A stretch of DNA of 64,000 bases from NCBI GenBank assembly GCA_943913655.1, contig CALTZA010000004.1, forward strand, positions 72,194 to 136,193, given 5' to 3'. A model generated the notes under the pieces. The model saw nothing but the letters and a program-made list of their open reading frames with translations. It was not told the origin of the DNA and did not search any database. This document shows, in pieces, positions 9,178 to 17,723 of the stretch. The position numbers and the translations under genes are program-made. Origin of the DNA: an uncultured Francisella sp. (GTDB lineage Bacteria; Pseudomonadota; Gammaproteobacteria; Burkholderiales; Neisseriaceae). Within the stretch, counting starts at the first letter, position 1, and each line of letters begins with the position of its first letter.

Positions 9178-10468
9178 GTGTTGCCATTTCTGTGGCAGAC
9201 ACATTGATGAAGTCGAAGCCTTATTTGAAGGTGAGCACTCTTGTATCTGTGATGTGTGCGTGGCTGAGACTGCGCATTATATGAGCAATAATAGTTTTGA
9301 TGATGAAGAAAAGGACGCTAGTAAAGCTCTTAACTTGCCCACGCCCAGGCAGCTTGTCAACCATCTAAACGATTATGTTATTGGTCAGGAGGAAGCAAAA
9401 AAGACCTTAGCTGTGGCTGTCTATAATCACTATAAGCGGTTACAACATTGTGATGAAGGTAAGGCTATTGATAATGTAGAGATTAACAAAAGTAACGTAT
9501 TGTTGATTGGTTCCACTGGCTCTGGTAAAACTTTATTAGCGCAGACTTTGGCCAAGAAATTAAATGTTCCTTTTGTAATCGCTGATGCCACCACTTTAAC
9601 AGAAGCAGGCTATGTGGGCGAAGATGTAGAACAAATCATCACAAAGTTGTTGAGTAAATGTGACTTTGACATTAAAAGGGCTGAGCGTGGCATTATCTAT
9701 ATTGATGAGATTGATAAGATTGCACGTCGCAGTGAAAATAGATCGATCACACGAGATGTTTCTGGTGAAGGAGTACAGCAAGCTTTACTAAAAATCATTG
9801 AAGGTACCGAAGCAGCAGTTCCACAACAGGGGCAGCGCAAGCATCCGCGGCAAGAATTTTTAAGCGTGAATACCTCCCATATTTTATTCATCTGTGGTGG
9901 TGCCTTTGATGGATTAGAAAGAATTATTAAACGACGCTTTGAGAAAACTAAAAAGAGTGGTATTGGTTTTGCTACAAATTTGCCAGAAAACGAAGATAGT
10001 AACGAACAACTTGATATTCTTAAGGATGCACAGCCAGATGACTTAATTCGCTATGGAATAATTCCTGAGTTGGTGGGGCGTTTACCAGTGCTTGTTGCTT
10101 TACATAACTTAGATGAAGAAGCCTTGATGAAAGTTTTAGTTGAACCAAAAGATTCACTAGTCAAACAGTACCAAGCACTTTTTGCCATGGAAGGAGTAAG
10201 ACTTAAGATATTGCCTTCGGCATTAAGAAGCATTGCAAAGCAGGCAAAACAGAAAAAAACTGGAGCCAGAGGATTGCGCTCGATTATGGAAAAGTTGTTA
10301 CTTGATATTATGTATGAAGTGCCTGAGGATAAAACCATACGTGAGGTAATTGTGAGTCAAGAGAATGTAGAACATGGAAGTAAGCCTCGCTATGTGCAAG
10401 AGGGTGAAATAGAAGAACAAGATGATAAAATAGAGGATCAAAAGATCACTGAAAAATCAGGTTCGTGA
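9164..10468 (+). CDS. clpX: ClpX unfoldase ATPase subunit of ClpXP
   Basis: AAA+ ring ATPase that recognises, unfolds and feeds substrates to ClpP. The 434-residue protein starts with a zinc-binding domain (CxxC at CHFCGRH and CICDVC). It has Walker A GSTGSGKT (usual family form GPTGSGKT), the pore loop GYVGED, Walker B IIYIDEIDKI and sensor regions. It also has the ClpP-docking tripeptide IGF in KSGIGFATN near residue 270. The C-terminus has a charged Glu/Asp/Lys-rich tail. The start lies inside the end of clpP and is preceded by AAAAGGAGA, a strong ribosome binding site. lon and hupB, common next genes, are absent. Confidence 0.97.
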   Translation: MTKDKCCHFCGRHIDEVEALFEGEHSCICDVCVAETAHYMSNNSFDDEEKDASKALNLPTPRQLVNHLNDYVIGQEEAKKTLAVAVYNHYKRLQHCDEGKAIDNVEINKSNVLLIGSTGSGKTLLAQTLAKKLNVPFVIADATTLTEAGYVGEDVEQIITKLLSKCDFDIKRAERGIIYIDEIDKIARRSENRSITRDVSGEGVQQALLKIIEGTEAAVPQQGQRKHPRQEFLSVNTSHILFICGGAFDGLERIIKRRFEKTKKSGIGFATNLPENEDSNEQLDILKDAQPDDLIRYGIIPELVGRLPVLVALHNLDEEALMKVLVEPKDSLVKQYQALFAMEGVRLKILPSALRSIAKQAKQKKTGARGLRSIMEKLLLDIMYEVPEDKTIREVIVSQENVEHGSKPRYVQEGEIEEQDDKIEDQKITEKSGS

Positions 10469-10489
10469 TTGTATCATTAGGAGGTTTAT

Positions 10490-10822
10490 ATGAGTAATGT
10501 TGTGATAAATACAACGGATGCAAACTTTGAGAAAGATGTTTTGCAATCTGAATTACCGGTACTGGTAGATTTTTGGGCGCCATGGTGTGGGCCATGTCGA
10601 AGTTTGGCACCTATTTTGGAAGAAATTGCACAGCAGCACCTAACTGCATTGAAAGTAGTGAAATTAGATGTCGATGCCAACAATCAGACAGCGGCAAAAT
10701 ACGGGGTGCGCAGTATTCCTCTGCTTAAAATATTCAAAAATGGCAAAGAAATAGGTAGTAAAGTTGGTGCTTTGCCAAAACGGCAATTAGAAAGTTTTAT
10801 TAAAGATATGTTGAACAGTTAA
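10490..10822 (+). CDS. trxA: Thioredoxin
   Basis: Small cytosolic disulfide reductase supplying electrons to ribonucleotide reductase, peroxiredoxins and other targets. The 110-residue product has the canonical FWAPWCGPC active site (WCGPC) near residues 29-37, the buried Asp in LVDFWA, and the cis-Pro in VRSIPLLKIFKNG. A ribosome binding site TAGGAGG precedes the ATG by a few bases. It sits between clpX and cmk on the same strand with short gaps, so read-through transcription is likely. It appears complete. Confidence 0.95.
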   Translation: MSNVVINTTDANFEKDVLQSELPVLVDFWAPWCGPCRSLAPILEEIAQQHLTALKVVKLDVDANNQTAAKYGVRSIPLLKIFKNGKEIGSKVGALPKRQLESFIKDMLNS

Positions 10823-10832
10823 TGATAAAATA

Positions 10833-11486
10833 ATGTCAGTAATTACTATTGATGGTCCAGTTGCTTGCGGAAAAGGGACTGTTGCCAAATTAGTTGCTAG
10901 AGACTTAGGTTGGATTCACTTAGATTCTGGCATTTTTTATCGCTTATTAGCTCTTTTTAGTCAGGAACAAGCCATTGCTAGTAATGATGAGAAAGCGTTA
11001 ATCCAAGCAGTTTCTTTACTTATGTTTTCTTTGGAAAATGGGCTAGTTTATCTTAATGGGACAGATGTTAGTCGAAAGATTCGACAAGAAGAAATTTCTT
11101 TACGTGCTTCAGAAGTGGCAAAGTTACCTAAGGTGCGCACAGCTCTTTTAGAGATGCAACGAGCTTATGCAAAGCAGCAAAACCTGGTTGCAGAAGGTCG
11201 AGATATGGGAACTGTTGTTTTTCCTAAGGCCTTGCTCAAAGTTTATTTACATGCAGATCCTAAGTGTCGCGCTGAACGTCGAGCAAAACAGCTTGGTGTA
11301 CAAGAGGATTCAATCAGTTACTCTTTAATTTTAGCTAACTTAATCAAGCGTGATGAAGCGGATCGTGTGAGAGAGCTATCCCCTTTGTTACCAGCAGAAG
11401 ATGCAAAATTATTAGATTCAACTGTATTAACAGCAGCAGAAACTGCAAAAATAATCCTTAATTGGTACCATGATCTGGTAAATTAA
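10833..11486 (+). CDS. cmk: Cytidylate kinase
   Basis: Phosphorylates CMP and dCMP to the diphosphates. The 217-residue protein begins ITIDGPVACGKGTVAK, the P-loop of this kinase (usual form GPSGSGKGT), then HLDSGIFYRLLA, matching the substrate-binding LDTGAMYR of the family. It also has VAEGRDMGTVVFP and the lid-region RDEADRVRELSPL. Length is within the normal 215-230 range. The cmk-rpsA-ihfB order that follows is highly conserved in Gammaproteobacteria. Ten bases separate it from trxA. Confidence 0.95.
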   Translation: MSVITIDGPVACGKGTVAKLVARDLGWIHLDSGIFYRLLALFSQEQAIASNDEKALIQAVSLLMFSLENGLVYLNGTDVSRKIRQEEISLRASEVAKLPKVRTALLEMQRAYAKQQNLVAEGRDMGTVVFPKALLKVYLHADPKCRAERRAKQLGVQEDSISYSLILANLIKRDEADRVRELSPLLPAEDAKLLDSTVLTAAETAKIILNWYHDLVN

Positions 11487-11488
11487 GC

Positions 11489-11494
11489 TATAAT
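11489..11494 (+). promoter_or_regulatory. Candidate -10 element of the rpsA promoter
   Basis: A perfect TATAAT lies just after the cmk stop, about 110 bases upstream of rpsA. No clear -35 hexamer at 16-18 bases was found, so the element is tentative. A promoter here would create the long leader described next. Confidence 0.35.
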
Positions 11495-11519
11495 CGCGCC
11501 CTTAGTCAAAAGCAAGCAG

Positions 11520-11544
11520 GCTTTGCTAACCAAGATGGCAAAGC
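11520..11544 (+). promoter_or_regulatory. rpsA leader hairpin
   Basis: GCTTTGC at 11520-11526 pairs perfectly with GCAAAGC at 11538-11544 around an 11-base loop. In Gammaproteobacteria the rpsA leader folds into hairpins through which S1 represses its own translation; position and structure fit that role, but regulation here is inference. Confidence 0.4.
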
Positions 11545-11606
11545 ATGGTTGAGTAATTAACCTTTTAACAGAGAAAGTGCATTACTTGGAATGCCGGAAC
11601 AACACA

Positions 11607-13280
11607 ATGGAACAATTTGCAGATTTACTAGAAGAATATTCATCAACACAGAGTATGTCAGTGGGAGAGATTATCACAGCAGAAGTGGTTGCGATTGATA
11701 ATAGTACTGTCACCGTTAATGCAGGTTTAAAGTCAGAAGGCTGGATTGATATTAATGAATTTAAAAATGCTAGTGGGGAATTAGAAGTCAAGGTGGGAGA
11801 TTTTGTCACTGTGACGATAGAATCGATCGAAAATGGTTTTGGTGAAACGCGTTTATCAAGAGAAAAAGCCAAGCGTGCAGCAGATTGGGTTATCTTGGAA
11901 GAAGCCTTAGAGTCTGGTGAAGTGTTATCTGGTGTGATCACTGGTAAGGTAAAAGGCGGTTTGACTGTGCAGGTTAACAGTATTCGTGCTTTTTTACCTG
12001 GTTCTTTGGTCGATGTGCATGCGGTGAAAGACACGTCTCCTTATGAAGGCAAGCAGATTGAGTTTAAAGTAATTAAACTTGATAAAAAACGCAATAATGT
12101 TGTTGTTTCTCGCCGAGCAGTTTTAGAAGAGACTTTAGGTGAGGAAAGACAAGCCTTGCTTGAGAATTTGCAAGAAGGTTCCATGGTAAAGGGAGTTGTG
12201 AAAAATATTACTGATTATGGTGCATTTGTTGATCTGGGTGGTATTGATGGTTTATTACATATCACAGATTTAGCTTGGGTACGGGTCAAGCATCCGAGCG
12301 ATTTGTTGCAGCCTGGTCAAGAAGTTGAAGCCAAGGTATTGAAATTTGATAAAGAGAAAAATCGTGTGTCTTTAGGCTTAAAGCAGTTAGAAGCAGATCC
12401 TTGGGAGGGCTTATCTCAATTATATCCAGCAGGCACACGTCTTGGCGGTAAAGTCACTAATTTAACTGATTATGGTGCATTTGTAGAGATTGAAAAAGGT
12501 ATTGAAGGTTTGGTACATGTATCGGAAATGGACTGGACCAACAAAAATGTTAATCCTAGTAAAGTCGTACAAGTTGGTGATGAGGTGCAAGTAATGGTAT
12601 TAGATATTGATACCCAGCGTCGTCGCATTAGCCTAGGTATGAAACAATGTCAACCTAATCCATGGGAAGCTTTTGAAGAGAACTATAAAAAAGGTGATCG
12701 CATTAAGGGAATTATTAAATCAATTACTGATTTTGGTATTTTTATTGGGTTGCCAGGTGATATTGATGGATTGGTACATTTATCAGATTTGTCTTGGACA
12801 GAGCCTTGTGATCAGATTGTGAGAAATTATAAAAAAGGAGAGGAGGTTAAAGCTATTGTTTTATCAATTGATACTGAGAAAGAGCGTATTTCTCTAGGTA
12901 TCAAACAATTGGAAAATGATCCTTTTGGTGATTATGTACAAACGCATGAAAAGGGTGATGTTGTCACAGGTAAAGTAAAGTCAGTTGATACCAAGTCTGT
13001 GGTTATAACCTTGGCAGATGAAGTGGAAGGATATTTGCGCTCTTCAGAAATCTTATTGGATAAAGTGGAAGATGCTAAGAATCACTTTTCAGAAGGGGAT
13101 GAAGTAAGAGCTATCATCACTGGTATAGACCGTAAGAATCGTCAGATCAATCTATCGATCAAAGCATTATTAGAAAAAGAGCAGGCGGAAGTACTAAACT
13201 CTGTTAATCGCACTCACGCCAATGTCAACACCACTAGTCTGGGCGAAATACTGAAAGAAAAATTGACTGAAAATGAATAA
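11607..13280 (+). CDS. rpsA: 30S ribosomal protein S1
   Basis: RNA-binding protein that recruits structured mRNAs to the 30S subunit. The 557-residue length equals that of typical gamma-proteobacterial S1 and six S1/OB-fold repeats are visible. The repeats carry recurring DYGAFV(D/E)(L/I) and GL(L/V)H(I/V)(T/S) blocks (for example TDYGAFVDLGGIDGLLHITD near residue 205) and RISLG(M/I)KQ ends. I chose the ATG at 11607, which gives the standard MEQFADLLEE-type N-terminus; a start 30 bases upstream adds ten non-conserved residues. The gene follows cmk and precedes ihfB, as expected. Confidence 0.97.
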   Translation: MEQFADLLEEYSSTQSMSVGEIITAEVVAIDNSTVTVNAGLKSEGWIDINEFKNASGELEVKVGDFVTVTIESIENGFGETRLSREKAKRAADWVILEEALESGEVLSGVITGKVKGGLTVQVNSIRAFLPGSLVDVHAVKDTSPYEGKQIEFKVIKLDKKRNNVVVSRRAVLEETLGEERQALLENLQEGSMVKGVVKNITDYGAFVDLGGIDGLLHITDLAWVRVKHPSDLLQPGQEVEAKVLKFDKEKNRVSLGLKQLEADPWEGLSQLYPAGTRLGGKVTNLTDYGAFVEIEKGIEGLVHVSEMDWTNKNVNPSKVVQVGDEVQVMVLDIDTQRRRISLGMKQCQPNPWEAFEENYKKGDRIKGIIKSITDFGIFIGLPGDIDGLVHLSDLSWTEPCDQIVRNYKKGEEVKAIVLSIDTEKERISLGIKQLENDPFGDYVQTHEKGDVVTGKVKSVDTKSVVITLADEVEGYLRSSEILLDKVEDAKNHFSEGDEVRAIITGIDRKNRQINLSIKALLEKEQAEVLNSVNRTHANVNTTSLGEILKEKLTENE

Positions 13281-13309
13281 AAATATATCCCGTTAAAGGA
13301 GTGTTAAAG

Positions 13310-13621
13310 ATGACTAAATCTGACTTAATCAATCGTATTATTGAGTATGGAATACGAGAAGAGATAAATAGTTTAAGCACAAAGATGGTTGTCAAACAAG
13401 GTGTACAGGTATTAATTGATAATCTTGCGTCATCTTTGGCAGAAGGTCGTCGCATTGAAATTCGAGGGTTTGGAAGTTTTTATTTAAGTAAGCGTCCAGC
13501 AAGAGTTGGACGTAATCCCAAAACTGGGGAGAGAGTAGAGGTTCCAGCCAGGAATATGCCTCATTTTAAGACAGGTAAAGAATTAAACGATCGCATTAAT
13601 AAATCTTTTAAGAATTTATAA
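13310..13621 (+). CDS. ihfB: Integration host factor beta subunit
   Basis: DNA-bending protein that forms a heterodimer with IHF-alpha and acts in transcription, replication and recombination. The 103-residue protein begins MTKSDLINRI and contains the diagnostic RIEIRGFGSF, then the DNA-intercalating beta-arm RVGRNPKTGERVEVPA with the conserved Pro, and HFKTGKELNDRIN near the end. ATG 13310 is preferred over an upstream start three codons earlier since all IhfB proteins start M-T-K-S; the ribosome binding site is AAAGGAG at 13295-13301. Adjacent to rpsA as in E. coli. Confidence 0.94.
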   Translation: MTKSDLINRIIEYGIREEINSLSTKMVVKQGVQVLIDNLASSLAEGRRIEIRGFGSFYLSKRPARVGRNPKTGERVEVPARNMPHFKTGKELNDRINKSFKNL

Positions 13622-13665
13622 AAACCTTATTACCCTATCTGCTTTTAACTTTAATTTGTTGACTT

Positions 13666-13693
13666 AAACACCACCTTTTGGTGGTGTTTTTTT
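13666..13693 (+). terminator. Rho-independent terminator after ihfB
   Basis: A perfect 10-base stem (AAACACCACC at 13666-13675 with GGTGGTGTTT at 13680-13689), a TTTT loop and a run of T residues to 13693. It closes the rpsA-ihfB transcript. Confidence 0.92.
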
Positions 13694-13876
13694 GTGATTG
13701 AGCACTTCATATTCTCCAAAGATTTATATAAATAAGGGCTTTATTATTGTACTAGCTTATTTACTTTAGCAATGACATAATTATTAATCATCAAGATAGG
13801 CGATGAATGAGATGAAATTGACAGAGAATCTCAAGTTCTTTTCCTAAATATTAAGTAAGGGGGAAAGTGTGCATAT

Positions 13877-15433
13877 ATGGATAAATGTCATCGAGTGATT
13901 ATATTTGATACGACGTTGCGCGATGGGGAGCAAACACCTGGCGCAGCGATGACCCAAGAAGAAAAGTTACGCATCGCTTTACAATTGGAAAAATTAGGAG
14001 TAGATGTTATTGAGGCAGGTTTTGCAGCTGCTAGTGCTGGGGATTTTACTGCTATTGAAAATATTGCTTCATCTGTCCGTCGTTCTACTATTTGCTCTCT
14101 TGCCAGAGCAAATGAAAAGGATATTCAAAGGGCAGGTCAGGCTTTGTCTAAAGCAAAAAGAAAACGTATTCATGTATTCATTGCCACAAGTCCTTTACAT
14201 ATGCAGCAAAAGCTACATAAAAAACCTGATGAAGTATTAAAAATTGCTGTGCAAGCGGTACAATTTGCTAGAACTTTTGTTGATGATGTAGAGTTCTCGG
14301 CTGAAGACGGCTTTCGTTCTGAAATTCCTTTTTTAAAAGAGATATTTTCTGCTGTGATTGAGGCAGGTGCCAAAACTATTAATTTGCCAGATACAGTTGG
14401 TTATTCTTTACCACAAGTCAGTAAAGCTCTTTTTGCGCAATTGATCCATACAGTTTGCAAGGCCAATGAAGTGATTTGGTCCGCACACTGTCATGATGAC
14501 TTAGGATTGGCAGTAGCTAACTCTATTGCTGCTTTGGAAGGTGGGGCTAGGCAGGTGGAATGTACAATTAATGGATTAGGAGAGCGTGCTGGTAATGCAA
14601 GTTTGGAAGAGATTGTAATGGCACTTCGTACTAGGCAGGATGTTTTGGGACTATCAACTGGTATTAAGACCCAAGAAATTGTATCGACTTCTAAACTAGT
14701 ATCAACCATAACCGGTTATCCTGTGCCTGCTAATAAAGCGATTGTTGGAGCTAATGCATTTACCCATGAATCAGGAATTCATCAAGATGGTGTCTTAAAA
14801 TGTCGCGAAACATACGAGATAATGTCACCTGAATCAGTAGGTTGGCAAAGCAATCATCTTACTCTAGGTAAATTATCAGGGCGCAATGCTTTCAAGATGA
14901 AATTGCAGGAGTTAGGAATTCATTTAAATTCTGAAAAACAATTAAATGCCGCTTTTACACGTTTTAAGGAATTAGCAGATAAGAAGCGCCAGATTTATGA
15001 TGAAGATTTACATGCACTTGTATCAGATGAGATGAGTAACATGATCAATAGTGCTGCACCGCTTTGTTTGGTGTCACTCAAAATTGATATGGAAACCGGG
15101 GAGCAGCCGCTTGCCAAAATTTGTTTTTATGTGGAAGATCAAGAAAAGATAGCGCGAGCAAGCGGTGCCGGTGCAGTTGATTCAGTATTTAAAGCTATTG
15201 AGAGTATTATGCATAGTGGTGCAGTATTGGAATTATATTGCGTTAATGCTATTACTGAAGGAACCGAGAGCCAGGCTGAAGTTTCAATTCGTTTAAAAAA
15301 GGATCAAGAAATTTTTGGGGGGCAAGGAGCTGATCTTGACATTATTACTGCCAGCGCTAAAGCCTATTTAGCGGCAATCGGTAAATGGTATCAACGACAA
15401 GTTATTGATCAAAGAGTAATAAAAAGTACATGA
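13877..15433 (+). CDS. leuA: 2-isopropylmalate synthase
   Basis: Condenses acetyl-CoA with 2-oxoisovalerate, the first committed step of leucine synthesis. The 518-residue protein has the DRE-TIM signature FDTTLRDGEQTPGAAMT, the metal-binding SAHCHDDLGLAVANS, NGLGERAGNASLEE, and GANAFTHESGIHQDG. A C-terminal regulatory LeuA dimer domain carries the GAGAVDSVFKAIE block. It appears complete. No leuB, leuC or leuD is adjacent, and no leader peptide with leucine codons was recognised in the 255-base gap after the ihfB terminator. Whether the rest of the pathway exists elsewhere cannot be judged from this window. Homocitrate or citramalate synthase is less likely given the overall pattern and length. 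Confidence 0.9.
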   Translation: MDKCHRVIIFDTTLRDGEQTPGAAMTQEEKLRIALQLEKLGVDVIEAGFAAASAGDFTAIENIASSVRRSTICSLARANEKDIQRAGQALSKAKRKRIHVFIATSPLHMQQKLHKKPDEVLKIAVQAVQFARTFVDDVEFSAEDGFRSEIPFLKEIFSAVIEAGAKTINLPDTVGYSLPQVSKALFAQLIHTVCKANEVIWSAHCHDDLGLAVANSIAALEGGARQVECTINGLGERAGNASLEEIVMALRTRQDVLGLSTGIKTQEIVSTSKLVSTITGYPVPANKAIVGANAFTHESGIHQDGVLKCRETYEIMSPESVGWQSNHLTLGKLSGRNAFKMKLQELGIHLNSEKQLNAAFTRFKELADKKRQIYDEDLHALVSDEMSNMINSAAPLCLVSLKIDMETGEQPLAKICFYVEDQEKIARASGAGAVDSVFKAIESIMHSGAVLELYCVNAITEGTESQAEVSIRLKKDQEIFGGQGADLDIITASAKAYLAAIGKWYQRQVIDQRVIKST

Positions 15434-15438
15434 TACAT

Positions 15439-16058
15439 ATGAAAAAAAAAATTTTGCTACTTCCGTTTATCTTTATTGTACTGCCCAATCACAATGGATC
15501 GATACTACTTTACCAGGAAAGAAAAAAAAATTGGCATTAAGCCATCTTAAATTTCATTTCTTATCTCAAATACTGGGAAGACAGATCACTGCTCAGGATT
15601 TGTTTTACGGACCGCACGGCAAGCCTTTTCTTAAGATAGAGCAGAATTTTTCTTTTAATATTTCACACAGCAAGTATTATTATGCCATTGCTTTTGCATA
15701 TCGAGCTTGCCACTTAGGTTTGGATATTGAAGATGATAATCGACAGATTAAACTTGCTTTAGCGACTTATATATTAGGGGATAAGGAAAGAGTGCAGTGG
15801 AACCTGGCAAATGATAAACAGCGTGCACTTTTATATTATTGGGTACAGAAAGAAGCCTTTATCAAGATAAAAGGCTTAAGCATTTTTTCTGGCATGAAAG
15901 ATATGACTTTTACTCGACTAACAAGGCGATTATATTATGCAGATTATGACAATCAACCATACCACATTTTTCATTTAACGCTAGCGAAACAAAGAATAAC
16001 TTTGTTTACTGATGACACACAGGTGAAAAAAGTAGACCTCATAGATCATCTTCCTTGA
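15439..16058 (+). CDS. 4'-phosphopantetheinyl transferase (Sfp/AcpT type) with poly-A frameshift
   Basis: Transfers phosphopantetheine from CoA to a carrier-protein serine. Family motifs are GKPFL, FNISHS, GLDIEDDNR (metal-binding) and YWVQKEAFIKIKG (WxxKEAxxK). The 3' part reads openly from about 15423, but that frame has no ATG, GTG or TTG until TTG 15531, which would lack the N-terminal domain. An ATG at 15439 followed by ten A residues is one base out of frame. With eleven A residues it would read MKKKNFATSVYLYCTAQSQW, a fitting N-terminus. So the gene is either freshly broken, rescued by slippage on the A tract, or a sequencing miscount. It starts six bases after leuA. Partner carrier protein unknown. 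Confidence 0.72.
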
Positions 16059-16076
16059 GAGAAAGAGAGTAATACA

Positions 16077-17723
16077 TTGAGTAAATTGATGCTTTATACA
16101 ATAGTTTTTTGCAGTATTTTGACTGCTTGCGATTGGAATGCCTTTCTCATAAGAAATAAAGCAGATGATGCTATTGCACCCGCTCATAAAACCAGCTTGG
16201 TATTGGGTAATGGAGAAGAACCAGAAACTTTAGATCCTCAGATGGCAACAGATGTTTCAGAGATACAAATCCTGCGTGATTTGTTTGAGGGGTTAGTCAA
16301 TACTGATAAAAATGGAAAAGTTATTCCTGCTGTTGCGCTTTCTTGGAAGAGTCATGATGGTAAACATTGGTTATTTCATCTACGTAAGGATGCCCGCTGG
16401 TCTAATGGCGACGTGGTACGGGCACAAGATTTTGTTTATTCTTGGCAACGGTTGGCTGATCCTAAAACAGCATCTCCCTCGGCAGATTACTTAATTAATA
16501 TGCAGGTAGAAAATGCTGAAGCGATTGTACATGGTAAAAAGAGTGTGAGCACTTTGGGTATTAAGGCGTTGGACGATACAACCTTACTAATTACTTTAAA
16601 GCGGCCGTTACCCTATCTACCAAGCATGTTAATTAGTCCGGCAGTCTTTCCTGTTCACGCTCCTACTATCAAGCGTTTTGCTAACAAATGGACTCATCCA
16701 AATCATTGGGTAAGTAATGGGCCATATCGCTTAAAAAGATGGTATATTGCTAATCGGATTATTGCAGAAAAAAATCCTTATTATTGGGATCGTAAACACG
16801 TATCTATTAAAGAGGTAGTTTATTTACCGATTTCTCAACCCATGTTTGAGGTCATTAATTATATGTCAGGTCGAGAAGACATCACATATAATGCGATTCC
16901 TCCAGAGTTATACTCTCATTTGAAAACAAATTATAAAGACGAGTTAAAACCAGTATTGCAACTATGTACTTATTATTATGAATTTAATATTAATAAGAAG
17001 CCGTTTAATGATGAAAGGGTAAGAGAAGCACTGAATTTATTGATTGATAGAGATGTTATCGTTAATAAGATAGTTAAAACGGCACAGTCTACTTATAGTT
17101 TTACCCCAAGTTACGTCAATAATTTTTCAAAAGTAAAGCCTCAATGGGCTAGCTTATCTTTTTCTCAGAGAAAAGAAAGAGCAAGAGAATTGCTTAAAGC
17201 AGCTGGCTTTGATGATTCTCATCCTTTACGGTTTGAGTTGCTTTATAATAGCAAACCACTACATAAAACAGTAGCTTTAGCTATGGTTGCGCAATGGAAG
17301 ATGCAATTACCTTTTATTCAAGCTTCCTTGGTTAATCTAGAAATGAGATCTTATTTGGCGGCCAAACGCAATGGTTCTTTTGATTTAATCCGTCGTTCAT
17401 GGTGTGGAGACTACAATGAACCATCTGCTTTTTTGAATGTTTATAAAAGTCATAGTAGTTACACAGCGATTGCTTATCATAATGCAGTTTATGATGCTTT
17501 ACTTGCATCATCTTTGCAGCAAAATCTATCTAATGAACAAAGGCGCAAGCTATATATCCAGGCAGAAAAGCAGTTGATGAAAGATAATATATTAATTACC
17601 TTATTTCACTTACAAATGCCACGCTTGGTAAAACCATATATCCTAGGTAATGAAGGTCGAGATTCTCTTGGTTATTTACATATTAAAGATATTCATATTA
17701 GGGTAAATCATGAAAAAAATTAA
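16077..17723 (+). CDS. oppA: Oligopeptide-binding lipoprotein OppA (SBP family 5)
   Basis: Peptide-capturing receptor of the Opp ABC importer, anchored in the periplasm. The 548-residue product has a short signal peptide with lipobox LTAC (Cys near residue 18). It then shows family-5 landmarks: EPETLDPQMATDVSEIQIL, LFEGLV, FHLRKDARWSNGD, VYSWQRLADP, VSNGPYRLKRW, NPYYWD, FNDERVREALNLLIDRD and the late WCGDYNEPSAFL. A TTG at 16077 lies six bases after an AGAGAGA-type ribosome binding site; an ATG at 16089 is the alternative start. Next to it is a decayed paralogue, then oppB and oppC, making an import operon. Ligand probably short peptides, as for OppA/MppA. Confidence 0.93.
   Translation: MSKLMLYTIVFCSILTACDWNAFLIRNKADDAIAPAHKTSLVLGNGEEPETLDPQMATDVSEIQILRDLFEGLVNTDKNGKVIPAVALSWKSHDGKHWLFHLRKDARWSNGDVVRAQDFVYSWQRLADPKTASPSADYLINMQVENAEAIVHGKKSVSTLGIKALDDTTLLITLKRPLPYLPSMLISPAVFPVHAPTIKRFANKWTHPNHWVSNGPYRLKRWYIANRIIAEKNPYYWDRKHVSIKEVVYLPISQPMFEVINYMSGREDITYNAIPPELYSHLKTNYKDELKPVLQLCTYYYEFNINKKPFNDERVREALNLLIDRDVIVNKIVKTAQSTYSFTPSYVNNFSKVKPQWASLSFSQRKERARELLKAAGFDDSHPLRFELLYNSKPLHKTVALAMVAQWKMQLPFIQASLVNLEMRSYLAAKRNGSFDLIRRSWCGDYNEPSAFLNVYKSHSSYTAIAYHNAVYDALLASSLQQNLSNEQRRKLYIQAEKQLMKDNILITLFHLQMPRLVKPYILGNEGRDSLGYLHIKDIHIRVNHEKN

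Noticed and set aside
11582..12034. Minus-strand open frame of 150 codons inside rpsA
   Set aside because: Lies opposite a certain S1 gene, has no ribosome binding site or known motif; a shadow frame.
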